A DNA stretch of 64,000 nucleotides from the NCBI GenBank assembly GCA_019828545.1, contig JACVRA010000174.1:62001-126000 (forward strand), read 5' to 3'. A program made the position numbers and the translations under genes. Below are positions 29,114 to 40,475 of the stretch, in pieces (the first letter of the stretch is position 1; each line of letters opens with the position of its first letter). Under the pieces are notes generated by a model that was not told the origin of the DNA, ran no database searches, and worked only from the letters and a program-made list of their open reading frames with translations. Source of the stretch: Paracamarosporium sp. OC-R06-R3 (Eukaryota > Ascomycota > Dothideomycetes > Pleosporales > Didymosphaeriaceae).

Positions 29114-30850
29114 TTATTCCACGGCATCGTTCACACCACCCGCCAACCACGGGACATCGCCATCGCGGATCTTCGTGCAGGTCAAGTAGCCAACACCATG
29201 CGCCTCTGGGTCGATCATCAGTTGATTTTCCGCCAGTTGCTTCACGACTCGCGCAGCCTGTGTTCGCAATTCGGTCATGTCTTTATTGAGATCTTTCCAA
29301 TCCATTTTCATCGTTTCCGTGCAAATGTCGCGTACATACTCCGTCTCCAGCCACTTTAAAGTTCCCTGATGGATGCCACGATACACCTTGCCCGATCGAA
29401 GAGATCGATTTGAATTCTTCTCGGAGTATAAGATGAGTTTAACAATGTTATCCCGGAACACTTGGACAGTGAGCCACGTCTCCACCTCCGCGCGCTGTCC
29501 TGGGTCCGGAACGCGGTCCTGACGAAGTCTGCGGTCGCTGATGTGAATATTTATTAGTAGGAGGTTGCGCTCAACTTCAATACGAAGTCCGTCGAGCTCC
29601 TTTGCTTTTTGTCTAACCACATGCTGGATACTCTCTGGTATACATTCGCGTTTCGTGGTCCATGGCCACTTCGGGTGGGCGCCCACCATGTGAATGAGAC
29701 ACTCGTCGTAGATTGCTCTGTTTTCCAGTGCTATCGCGAGCTGAATCCAGCGTGGGGGGTCGGACGTAATGGCGACCCAGAGCTTCTGTCGGTACTGTGG
29801 GAAGATAGATCCTAGATATGCTTGCAAGAGATGTACGCAGCCTAGTTGAGTGGCCACTTTGATCATCTCTTCAGATTGTAACAAGGAAGTATCGATGTCA
29901 TTAGTTGAGACCCGCGGAGAGATGTTGTAGAAACAGCCGAGTACTTGGGTGTAGCATGCGACTGCAGCGGTATGAAGTGGTTTCTGAGAGGTAACCACCA
30001 TATCCGTGGTAGAGGGGGGAGGAACAACTGGCGAAGTTTTATCGTTTGATATGTCTTCGACTTTGATTTCGACCCCATCGACCAGCTGAGGATCATTGCG
30101 CGAGAAGTTAGGACGGTCCCCGTTGGACTTCTGGCGGACTAGTCCGACTTTCCTGTCAACTTCTTCGATGGTGAAAGAGTGCCATGACGGGCGAGCATCT
30201 CCAAATGGCACATCCTGCAACGCATTCGCGAAGAATGGAGAATGGCGGCAAAGCACGGAGCTATGCAGTTGAAATACTTTTGGAGAGGGACTGAGATCAG
30301 TGGTAATAACAATGTCTCCGCTCTTGAAGACGGGGAAGTTGTCCATGGGATGGTGTTGAGCAATTACACCATACGCGGTTGATCCTCGCAAGCTTATTGG
30401 AGATGGTAAGATCTATGCTGTTAGTGGGCGGCAAAGGCGCATTTGAATTGACCATACCACAGTGCCATCGTGCGAAGGTTCCCGTATCCGTGGGCTCGGA
30501 GGACCAATGTCTTTGTTCGCTCCTGTGTTCAAAGGAGTCGGGGTTGTCTTCGGTTGCGTATCTTCGCCCTGGTTAGAGGGTCCCGGTAATGCTGTTGTTG
30601 GAGTGGATGGCTTCGAAATCGTTTCCGACGTTGTACTGGCTTGCGTTGGCGATGATGGAAAGTCATCATCGGACATACGTGATGATACTGGCTCTGATGA
30701 AGCCTTGGATATGGACATTGAGCTGTCTGCGCGCTCGTTTTGGTCTAACGGGCGGTGGGCTGAAGGTGTGGAGGAGGCCCTGGCAATGGCGCTCTTTACT
30801 CGACGTTTCAGTGCTGATGGAGGAGACCAAGGCGCTTGTCTTTTGGACAT
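29114..30850 (-). CDS. BTB/POZ domain protein
   Basis: Fungal BTB-domain protein, a family often acting as adaptors for cullin-3 ligases or as dimerisation modules; the target is unknown. Exons 30850-30458 and 30412-29114 with a 45-base intron (branch CTAAC), 563 residues. The first 130 residues are basic then Ser/Thr/Pro-rich and disordered (MSKRQAPWSPPSALKRRVKS). The BTB fold begins about 160 with SGDIVITTD, VFQLHSSVLCRHSPFFANAL, interrupted by a charged insertion of about 60 residues, and resumes with AVACYTQVLGCFYNISP and IKVATQLGCVHLLQAYL. The C-terminal half is helical and Cys-poor. The second acceptor (TAG at 30413) was chosen because the nearer CAG gives an immediate stop. Confidence 0.75.
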
Positions 30851-32085
30851 GGCTACTATGCTAGTTTAATACTATAGTAAGTGGGGACAAAGACTAGATT
30901 TGGTTGGGATGTTACGGCAGAGATATGTGATTGGTAGCAGTCTATGGCGTAGTAAACTTGAGGATGGAGAGGTCCTGTGAACAATCGACAACAAAGTAAT
31001 AGACGAGGAATTGGATCGTAGAAAGCAGCTAACAGTAATTGTGTAAGTTTCCAGAAATGAGGATATACGAGGAAGTAAAGGGACGCAGTGATACACCAGT
31101 TAGGGAGTGTCGAGATCCAAAAAGCCTGGGTTGGTAAGTACAGGGGACGCGGGAAGGTTGAAGTACTGAACCCTTTTAGTGTTTGCCTTCATGAAGAATG
31201 GTGTATGCTGGCGGTTTCTTTATGATATGCTATACTCATCGATAGAGATCAATACACAATTGAGATGTTATCTCCAGATCCAATGAGGAACTTTTGTATC
31301 TCGAAATCTTCTAGGCGCTTCCTTCGTGAAGACAGGTCTTATCAGTATCGACTGAGTTTCAAACGGTTATCTTCCAAGACTGGGTACCTTTCAATGCTTC
31401 TGTACCGCGACGCACGTTCTATGATTGAATAAACATTGTATTGACCTACGATGAATACTACAAAGAACTATCGTTCGTAATCGTCTGACAGGTGGTTGTC
31501 CGCATGATGTATTCTCTGATCTAATGTATCTCCTGTGCCGCCTCGCATATAGTTCAGTCGCGTTAGCCAGAATATAGTATTTAAGCCTTCGAACGTCGTC
31601 AGCACCATTCTTCATTAGTCTTTGCAATCGTTCGAAAACTCACAAGTTGCTTCTATATATGGGTGTTGCCCTATTCTGCGGAAACATCTATACTCAATCG
31701 ATGGCGGGATAGTGGTGGGCACTTGTTGCCCAGCTGCTGCCTTCTTCGTTACTACACAAGTGGATTAATCGGTTCCACGATAAGTCCTACATGCATGATT
31801 CCTGCGTATTCCAGCTATATCAGAGAAACTTGTTGTCCGCTAAGTCGCTTCAAAACGTTATGAATCCGAGGCAGCAACGCAGAAGAAGCCCGAGTGTTGT
31901 CGACTTGCCGCATTGCATATCGTGAGACAAACAGAAGATACCATAACCTTGGTCCCAACGCTATGGTTCAACTCCAAGTCCATTCTAGAACAGCTTACCG
32001 CTATTCACGCCTTATCATTGCCTTTCCATGTAGCTCGCTCTCGATTGTGGCAGTTTCGTTGAAGATGCTTTTACCCAAGAGCAGC
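30851..32085. other. Intergenic, no gene seen
   Basis: A+T-richer than neighbouring genes. Short frames on both strands (such as minus 31391-31627) show no family or splice pattern. It holds the promoter of the BTB gene and the 3' end of the F-box gene. Confidence 0.4.
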
Positions 32086-33471
32086 TTAGTACGCACTTAT
32101 TGGTTCGATCGTCCAGTTCCACGGTCCCTCTGCGATAACCCATCTCCATCCTTCTGGCACGGTCTGACTCACGACCTCGGTGTCACCAAAACCAGCCACC
32201 TTTCGCGCATTGAGTAGCTTTAAGTGCGTAGCATCTTCATGTTTCCACAACCGAAAAGACACCCCAAACTTCTTGATGACCGAGTCCCGCGGAGCCAGCC
32301 TGGTACGATTGAGTCGCCAATCATTGCTCCATTCGTATGGCTTCAGATATCGTGTAGCTTTGATGCCCGTCTTTGTCCATGCCAATGGGCCTTCCAAGGC
32401 TTTGCAAATGTCAGCGAATGAGCCGAACCAGTCGCCGTCACCATCGCGGATCATGTACAGAGAGCTTGAGCCTCCCCTTGCACACCAAGGCAATGTGATC
32501 GTTTCGGATATGCCGCGCGCAAAAGTACGAATCTTGAAAACGTTCCAATTGTCATTTTGGAGGCTTGAAGGTGCGTCAACACGGCCGATGACGGCGAATT
32601 CGCAAAGTGAAGGAAATGCTCCGATGTTGTACAGTTCTTGTAGGGCACTTGCGAGTTTGGCACCATGGAGGAGTTTATCGCCAGGATAACATAAGGCTGT
32701 ATGAGCTAGGTGAGCGCACTCTGGGCGTGCGATGAGTTTAACGACGAGGTATTCCAAGGAAGAAGTTCTGTTTGAACCCCTCTTCGACATTGAGGGACCT
32801 TGGTGTTCATGGTCGAGTGTCGCTTCTGGGGATATACTCGACAACAGTCCAGAACAAAGGTGTGATGTGCGCAGCCTCAAGCTTCTAAGACGCGGGAGCA
32901 AGGCGCTCACAGCATGGCAAAAATGAGGCTGGTCCACATCTGGACGATTGATACAGTCGCAGTCAAGGTTGAGATTGACTACTGACATGGGGAGGCTCTG
33001 TAGAATCAACACAATGACAGCGCTTGGTACAGAAAAGCCTTCTAGGTGGTCCAGCGACTCTTCGAAAGAAAGCGCAAACGTATGTAAGTTCTTCATTCTG
33101 CGTACCGCTTCGCAAAGTTCTGCAAGACGATCAAAGGCATCTGTCGAGCTGACACTGAAGCCCATCAAATGTACCTGAGTTATACGTACACTAAGCGATT
33201 GGACGAGGTCGTATTGTCGAGCGAATCTTCCAAACCGGGCGCTGGACGTGTCCTCTCGGAGTTTTGAATCTAGTGATACGTGCTGGTAGAGCACCGTGCC
33301 AGCGATATGATGCCATCTTTTGCACGTGTGCATAGCAGCAACGAGATTAGAGGGTTTATTCAACAGTCGTTCGAAAACATCCATGAGGATCTCGTTCGGT
33401 AGCTTCGTCCGGCCATCTTCCGGCTGCCGTTTCTGCTCGTTTTGGATGATGAGAGTGTGTCGATAATTCAT
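32086..33471 (-). CDS. F-box protein
   Basis: Predicted substrate adaptor of an SCF (SKP1-cullin-F-box) ubiquitin ligase. Single exon, 461 residues. The F-box lies about 20-66: TKLPNEILMDVFERLL, then NLVAAMHTCKRWHHIAGTVLYQHV. The rest is a poorly conserved alpha/beta region with Leu-rich segments (LPRLRSLRLRTSHL; LPMSVVNLNLDC) that may be degenerate leucine-rich repeats recognising the target. F-box proteins of this kind form large, fast-evolving families in filamentous ascomycetes. The substrate cannot be deduced. Confidence 0.82.
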   Translation of the reverse strand: MNYRHTLIIQNEQKRQPEDGRTKLPNEILMDVFERLLNKPSNLVAAMHTCKRWHHIAGTVLYQHVSLDSKLREDTSSARFGRFARQYDLVQSLSVRITQVHLMGFSVSSTDAFDRLAELCEAVRRMKNLHTFALSFEESLDHLEGFSVPSAVIVLILQSLPMSVVNLNLDCDCINRPDVDQPHFCHAVSALLPRLRSLRLRTSHLCSGLLSSISPEATLDHEHQGPSMSKRGSNRTSSLEYLVVKLIARPECAHLAHTALCYPGDKLLHGAKLASALQELYNIGAFPSLCEFAVIGRVDAPSSLQNDNWNVFKIRTFARGISETITLPWCARGGSSSLYMIRDGDGDWFGSFADICKALEGPLAWTKTGIKATRYLKPYEWSNDWRLNRTRLAPRDSVIKKFGVSFRLWKHEDATHLKLLNARKVAGFGDTEVVSQTVPEGWRWVIAEGPWNWTIEPISAY

Positions 33472-34211
33472 ACCGCGAGGGAAGTATTAGTATAGAACAA
33501 GACGATGACGATGGTTTCAATGACAATGAGTGAGCGATGCGTAGGGCGTCTGCACAGCAAGAATATGTGTAGAAAGCTACCCTCTCAAAGGTTTGGTGAA
33601 CACGATCTTGATATACGAAGCCTATCACCTCGGGGGACGGCCCACGGCTCAGGTAAGCATTTCCACCGATGCATCGTGAGCACAGTGATGACCCGGCAGT
33701 TGACGCGCAGATGCGATAGTGACCGAAGATTGGATCATGCATGTGGGGACACAAGCCGACTTTCCCAAGGCGGCAAGCCTCCCCGCATTACTCACGTGCA
33801 TCCCTCATGGAACCTTGGAATTGGGCCAAACCATCTCGCAGCAAGATACAAGCCATTATTGACGGACTTTGCGGCCAATGATGTAAAGCAGATGGTAGGG
33901 CGGCGACGCTGGGCTTGATAGTGATCGGCAGAATACGTGGGCATCGCTATTAACAAACGCGAAGTTAGCACCCACGCCAGATTCATAAAAGATACTAGAG
34001 TACCTTCTAAAGGCATTTGTATGTAACGAAAAAAACATTCAAATGAATCAAAGTGGCTCCAAGAAGACTGACAGAGTTATCGTTTCATCGTTGAAAACGC
34101 GCTAACATGCAGATACACTCAGCCCTATCGATGCTAAATCCTACGAAAACGTGGCCGAACCTCACCGCTTTCTCTACCGCCCGCACCTCATTCACAACTT
34201 CTCCCACGCAT
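33472..34211. other. Intergenic, no gene seen
   Basis: Between the F-box gene start and the 3' end of the amine oxidase gene. The plus-strand frame 33505-33918 has no recognisable features. Confidence 0.4.
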
Positions 34212-36467
34212 CTAGAGCTTCTGGCCAGCAGAGCAGCAGTCCTTCGCGAGAACACTGGCTTGGTTCTTCGTCGATGGTACATCAATAGCTGGGTTTCTCT
34301 CAAAGAAATCCGCAGGTTTGAAATGCACCTGGAATATGTCGCATGGCATGACGGGCCAATCCTCAACACTATTTCGTGTTAGCACCGTTCATTCACTGAT
34401 ATAGCGGACTTAGAAAGCATCGGACTTACCGAGGATTGTGCGTCAGACCAAATACACTCCAGATGACAAGATCCTCGTTCGTAATGTCGTCTTTCCGCTT
34501 GACCATATCATGTACTCCGCCAACCTCCAGTTGACTCTGCAATGTATACCGTCCTGCAGCGTACAGCTCGTCTTCCTGATACTTTGTGGCCCAGACATGG
34601 TGTTGTGCAAAGAGAGCTCGCTGATGTTGCAGACTGCCCGGTGACGCGAGTAGCTTCTGTGTTGGTGGTGGCTGGAATTTATAGCCGACTGGATTGCCAC
34701 TGTACTTGTTCGTTTTGTTCGGGTTGATGATCTTGAATGTGCGGTTGTGTTCCGGTGCAGCGTCAAGACCTGTTGAGCGGTTCACGATCGTTTTACGGAT
34801 TTCGTAGAAGTTTCCATTGGGATTTGTCTCTTTGTCCCATGGAGCAGTGTGAGATTCTTCGTAGAGAAGTGTGTTTTTGTGACCATCAATAGCAGGGTCA
34901 AGACCTGGATCAGTTAGTAAACGTGAATTGCTAAATTGAGAGGTTGAAAACTTACGAGCTGCAAAAATGTGCTGGTGGTTCTGCGCGAGCACTCCTCCAG
35001 AAACAACATTGCCGTAGTCTGACGTCTTTCCAGGGTCGATGTTGACCACAGAGACAATGCCGGTGGCACGCACTTCAAGTGTGATACCTCCTGCAGTGTC
35101 CAATTTGTACGCAAAAACGTACTCATAGTTCGCAAGGGTGATTATGAATTGCACAACCAATTCACGCTGTCTTGTCACAACTGCTCGACCCGTCCTCCAG
35201 TTGGTATGTTTCCATCCGATTCCGTTATCCTGCTCATGCAAGCAAATGACATTGGGGTGCTCCTTAGGCTCACCATCTGAGCCAACAATGACGGCGTCGA
35301 AATACTTAATCACACCGAGACAATCGCAACCGAGAGAGAGGTTGTTGGCGCAATTTCCTGCACCACCATCGCCGAAGTCAAATGCTTGCTTTCGGTGAAA
35401 TGGCGCTCGCGCATCAGCATAGGGTACGCTCATTTCGCTGATGCTGAGACGGTAGACGACGCTTCGGCCATCATAACGTACATCATGAAGAACAGCTCCT
35501 TCGCGAGGATTGAACGATACACGGAAGCTCCACTTCTGCCATTCCACAAAAGACTCGTCTGTGACCTTGAATGAAGTACCCTCCGGTTGAGTAATGTTGA
35601 TAGGCTTCATATCTTGTCGTGTCCCACCTGGTAGTAGCTCCGGAACATACTCAGCTTGTTCGCAATGGTCAAGGACGCGCTCAGAGTGAGTCTTGCCCGT
35701 CAGACTGTCTCCCTTTCCACCAGTAGCTAGTCGATCAATACGGCAGATCTTCCGTGTGTGTGCATCCATGATAGGAATAAGCGGGAGAGGGTAAGCGTAG
35801 AAGTTTGAGTCCGGGTTACCATGCTTTGTGTTCTGTGCAAAGCACAGTCCTTGGAAGTATCTTCGGTTCTCGGACGTAGCATCCAAACCGCCATATGGCC
35901 TAGGCCTCCGTCAGCAATCTTCTACATTGTGATGTTCGGTGATTTGCCACTAGATAATTCCGCGAATGCTGACTGTATAGAAAGAAGGGGACCCTCCTAC
36001 GAATCACAACAAACAACTTACCAAGGTTCAACAACAAGCTCAAACCCTTCCGGCAACTTAAACTCTTTGACAGCTTTCTGGAACTCCTCGCTCTCCTTAC
36101 AAGCTTGCGCAAGATGCTCAAACTCCCATAACGTTAAAGCAGCTTGATGCTCCTTTCCGATTATTTCATGTCTAACCCTCTTTCTCGTTTCAACGTTAAT
36201 GAGGGATTCATGGTATTCTGGGATCTTGTCAGACCCGACAACATCGTACTGGCACTTCGCCAATCGCGGTGGCCGCTTTGAGTGTGCCGACTGTCCAGGT
36301 CGCGCCGCGTGCTCAAGCTCAAGATACTGCTTCATGAGCTCCTTGTTAGGTTCGTTGAGGAATATCTCTCGGAAGTCGACGACGACATCAGGATGGAGGG
36401 AAAGGATGACATCGCGGGCGATGCGGGTTTCCTCGATGGTGAGGATCTTGAAAGGGTGTGGCGCCAT
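34212..36467 (-). CDS. Copper amine oxidase
   Basis: Oxidises primary amines to aldehydes with release of ammonia and hydrogen peroxide, letting the fungus use amines as nitrogen source. Exons 36467-36022, 35899-34956, 34904-34430, 34368-34212; 673 residues, the normal family size. The cofactor tyrosine that becomes topaquinone is Tyr407 in A-N-Y-E-Y; copper ligands are His457 and His459 (HQHIF) and His619 (GLTHNPR); the catalytic Asp is in AFDFGDGG (about 323). All essential residues are intact. No signal peptide is visible. The C-terminal tripeptide Gln-Lys-Leu is a weak relative of the peroxisomal SKL signal, so peroxisomal location is possible. The 51-base second intron has no in-frame stop; its removal restores AARLDPAIDGH. 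Confidence 0.93.
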
Positions 36468-38440
36468 GATAGGAGGCGTCCTCGTTGAACGTATTTATAT
36501 TATCTAGAAGACAAGTGGGACAGGTGTCCTGTAAGTCCTTCACATATACGTGGACAGTTCAACGCTTGACGACAAAGGACAAATAGTGGGAAGAAGTGAA
36601 CTCCCAACGAAGGTGTTTGAACCAAGAACTCCGCAGAAAAGCAAGTTGGTAAGCTACTTATAGTGGTGTCAGAGAGACAACCGCGACCCAGAGGGAAAGG
36701 ACTAGCTAGTAGACTATGTGGTCCCTGCGTGTGATATTCGGTCGCGGAATAATCGATGCAGAGCTTTCGGGTGGACCTCCCACTTTAGTACTAGCGTAAA
36801 GGGCGCGACTGCTAATTGGTCAATGATTCATAGTTGCTCCCCAGCTACTATCTTGCAGCATCACAATACATGAGCGTATAAAGTTTGCAGCGGGGGTAAT
36901 GCATATCGAAGGTCTCAGCCTTCTGATTCAGATGCATACAGATAGACCTAGAGATGACCTTCCATTGCATCATAAGCTGCGATTGGACATCGTTCACAGC
37001 CAACCATGCTTCTCGTTTTGAATATAAATCTTTGGAATAATATTGCTTTACTCCTACTTCGCCTGATAGATGCTACGAGTATTCAGTAGCATTCGCATAA
37101 GATAAGATGTGGAGCTTCCGTTGAGTCGTCTACTTACCGGTATCGCAATAGACGCGCGGAATGACCGGGCGTCGACGGAGATAATTCCGCGTGTGCCGTA
37201 GATGCACGACTTGAACACCAACTGCCCAAACTGGATGGCTGGGCATTGTGCCTGGGTTTCGGACCTAGCCAACATTCCTCCTGAGTGTCTTGTCTCTTTT
37301 CTCTTTATCCAAGCCTTTTCGAACGGGCCTCAATGAACGATCCATGCCGATAAGCAGCTTTTCACTCAACTTCTGAATATTGTTTACGCTACTTGATTAA
37401 AGTCGTCTTTGGAAATAACGACATTTTTGCGAAAGGGTGCGTACACTGGGAGTTCTTCGTTACCTGATTAGGTAGTGTCGAGCTTGGGACAAGATGGAAG
37501 CAGTATACACGATCCACCCCACGTGAGGCCAGTCACAGACACCTGAAAAGTCAACCAAACTTCCTACCTGGCAACTTGTTCCTTCATCCACTGAGGTCTG
37601 AGGGCCTTGAACACAAACGTACACAAGGACTTCTCCGAAATACCCGATTTTGCAGACAAGTCAACGCCATTAGCCTTTGATACTTACTTACAATGTGATT
37701 TCACTTAGGTTAAAGGGCTTTCGCAGCGATCTTTTAGACCTGTTGCTCTCCGTAAGATTCAGGACACTTTCTCGCTGAGTGTCAACGTGCAATATTGCAG
37801 AGGCTCGGAAGCAGCAGATTGTCTGTGACAGATATATCCGCTGCACTGGCTATTGAAATCAATGAATTCGAAATTGTGAGTCTTTGAGTTAGCCCAAGAA
37901 AGCGTGCTTGCGCGCTCTTCCGTGTGACTGTTGTTTGGTAACTTTTTGCTTCAATAACGTCCCTCGGCCGCGGCATCAGTGCCCTAGGTGATAGCGTCAT
38001 GAGCACGATGTATGATCAATACCCACATATATTGTAGCAAATTGAGAGTCGACTGGCGGGGGTTGTTAACTAATCTACTTGCTATGAAAGTGTGGAAGAG
38101 TCAGCCATGCTGATGCGAGCTTGTCTTCATCGGGTGTTAGCGCCATAGTCGTTGAGACGGCTTCCCCTCCTCTGGACACTGAATTTCTGTGCATCTTCTC
38201 TGCGATCAAAATCATTTGACAAAGCATGGTTACAGAGCACGTCCAACCGATATACAACCACGAAATACTGACGTCATAAGTCGCGGAATGCTGTGAGTGG
38301 CTACATCCAAAGCCGCATCAGAAGCGTCGACGATCAACATTCTACTATCACACAGGTTTATAAGAAACTCCGTTGGCTGGTAGAAAAATCCTCATCGATA
38401 TTCCGTACGCCGTTATTCAACAGCTACCAGTATCGCCACA
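36468..38440. other. Long intergenic region, no convincing gene
   Basis: About 2 kb without a frame that shows a domain. A minus frame 37054-37275 (73 codons) and a minus frame 37782-38006 lack support. The last 100 bases hold a TATA-like site for the methyltransferase-GFA gene. Confidence 0.4.
38357..38364 (+). promoter_or_regulatory. Possible TATA box of methyltransferase-GFA gene
   Basis: TTTATAAG lies about 80 bases before the ATG at 38441, a plausible spacing for a TATA element. Judged from sequence alone. Confidence 0.35.
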
Positions 38441-39827
38441 ATGACATCCGAACAGGCTGACAAGGCTGTCCTCTTCTACGAGTCGCGCTCCTACAACTAC
38501 GATGACTCATGGCACGCAGACTTCACTAAGAGATTCGCATCCCAAATCAACATTCAGCCAGGCCAACAAGTCCTCGATCTTGCCTGCGGAACCGGACTTC
38601 TCAGTTTCCTTGAAGCAGATGCTGTTGGGCCATCCGGACATGTAACCGGCGTTGACGTGACCCCTGGGATGTTGCGCGTTGCCGAATTCAAGAAGAAAAA
38701 AGAAGCGGAAAAGTACAGCAACGTGGATTTCTATCATGGCGATATCTTGAAACTACAAAATATTGAAGCAGTGAACGGGAAGCAATTCGATGTCATCACC
38801 GTGGCGTCTGCTCTTGTGCTGTTCCCCGACCCAAAGGCGGCAATCGAACACTGGGCTGAATACTTGAAGCCAGGAGGCATTCTCACAGTTGACTCGACTC
38901 ATCCGCGAAACCTAATCCCTGGAATGGTGTTGGAACGTGTTGCAAGACGATTGGACCTCCAGGTTCCCTACAACCGGGAGTGGAGCCAGAATGAATCATC
39001 TCTTAAGGGTGTATTGGAGTCTGCCGGACTGGAAGTCGACAAAGTCATCACGATTGAGAACCAAGCTGGATATGGGAAGCGGCAATATGAACTGGAGCAA
39101 TGGGATGATTTCTTTGTTGAGAATATAATTGTCAAGGACGTTGCGAAAACGTTCGCCAATAACGACATACGACGTAAAGCGCAGGGCATCTATAAGGAAG
39201 AATGGGAGCGGCTCGCTGTGAACGGAAAGGTGGAGGAGATTGACTCGGTCTTCTTGGGAGTGGCTCACAAGCGTAAGTCCGTCTTACAAGCCTGCGTGAT
39301 GTTAGCTGACCAAGCTCTAAGCTGCCGACGGCTCAAGGCACGTCCCTAAATCATCTAGCAACGAAATTGTCTTCGAAGGTGGTTGCCGCTGCGGGGGCGT
39401 CCGATATACATCGACCGCACAACCAGGCAAAATTACCTTGTGCCACTGCCGGGCCTGTCAGCAGCTTTCGGGGTCAGGTTTCCTCTCATTCACCCACGTT
39501 GATGACAAGGCAGTCAATTTCACGCATACTTCTACACTCAAAACACTCGTTCTCTCAAAGTTCGCTGAGCGAACTTTTTGCACAGGCTGTGGAGCGCCTA
39601 TTTCCATGAGCTATCATTTTGCGGAGGGCTTAGCACTTGTTCTCGCTTCTATCAACCTGGACACATTCAAAGGTACGATCCCGAAAGTGAGCCAGCATAT
39701 TTTCCTCAAAGAGAAGGCTCCTTGGGTTACTCTCCCAGAAGATGGGGCGGAGCGTGTGCAGACATTCTCCTACGCGAAGCAGATTGGATTGGAGCCAGAC
39801 TCTTCCGATGAACAAGATAAGTCGTAG
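38441..39827 (+). CDS. Class I methyltransferase fused to GFA (Mss4-like zinc) domain
   Basis: Two exons, 38441-39272 and 39322-39827, joined by a 49-base intron; 445 residues. Residues 1-277 form a SAM-dependent class I methyltransferase: motif I VLDLACGTGLLSF, acidic GVDVTPGML, DFYHGDI, and FDVITVASALVLFPDP. After a short linker (HVPKSSSNE) residues about 300-425 form a glutathione-dependent formaldehyde-activating-type (GFA/CENP-V) domain with intact zinc cysteines: GGCRCGGVRY, CHCRACQQLSGSGF and FCTGCGAPIS. Substrates of both parts are unknown; GFA members bind zinc and some handle S-hydroxymethyl-glutathione. The fusion depends on splicing: intron retention would end the protein after 302 residues. 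The phase match and uninterrupted GFA motif directly after the acceptor support the fusion. Confidence 0.8.
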
Positions 39828-40077
39828 CATGTAGAATCAGAAAGACGTAGAATACTTTGCAGACTTGTTTGGCATTTCGAAAGACGCATGAGAAAACTTG
39901 AATTTGACTCAATGCAAGCATGCTAAATATTACACTGAGAAGCCAATGACTATTACACCAAGAAGTGAGGAGATACGCTGTTGAGCCGGTTGTTCACAAG
40001 TACTCATGCTGCCCCGTACCCTTGCTCTTCCCATTCTTGATCACACTTTGCCCAAATGGACCCAGATCTTTTCCATT

Positions 40078-40475
40078 CTAGCAATCAACCGAACCCCACT
40101 GGTTCTTCGTCGCCTCCCACCAGGTGCTCTCCACCATACCCCCATTGCCTTTACGTGCCATGTTAGTACATATTCAAGAGATGTTGCAGACCGGTGTTAC
40201 TTACAGTAGACCGGGGCCGCGAAATACCATTTCAGCGATCCGTTGTCATCCTCGCATCCATTCGGTGCCTCAACAAGGCAGGAAGAGAACCGCTTGAGGT
40301 TGTCCCAGAGACCGCCACAGATGCCCGGAATGTCCCCAACACCAGAAGCCGTGACGGTCCAGGTGTCGATGTAGGCTGGGCTACCAGGAGTGGGGTAGTA
40401 TTTCCCTTTGGTGCAGGTGGCTGCTAGGGTTGTGCTGGCGAGGGCAGCGATAATGGCGGTGGTGGAGAACTTCAT
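40078..40475 (-). CDS. Small secreted cysteine-rich protein (effector-like)
   Basis: Two exons, 40475-40205 and 40148-40078, with a 56-base intron; 113 residues. A clear signal peptide opens the protein (MKFSTTAIIAALASTTLAA). The mature part of about 94 residues has six cysteines (ATCTKG, GICGGL, SSCLV, NGCEDD, VYCNGG and the penultimate residue ...VDC*), consistent with three disulfides. Conserved-looking motifs are YIDTWTVTASGVGDIPGIC and ESTWWEATKNQWG. If the intron were ignored the chain would stop after VYCK and lose the last cysteine. No enzyme motif is visible. Size, secretion and cysteine pattern are those of fungal apoplastic effectors or self-protection proteins, but the function is not known. 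Confidence 0.8.

Noticed and set aside
36492..36499. TATAAATA on the minus strand before the copper amine oxidase
   Set aside because: It is only about 25 bases from the ATG, too close to serve as its TATA box unless translation starts further downstream.
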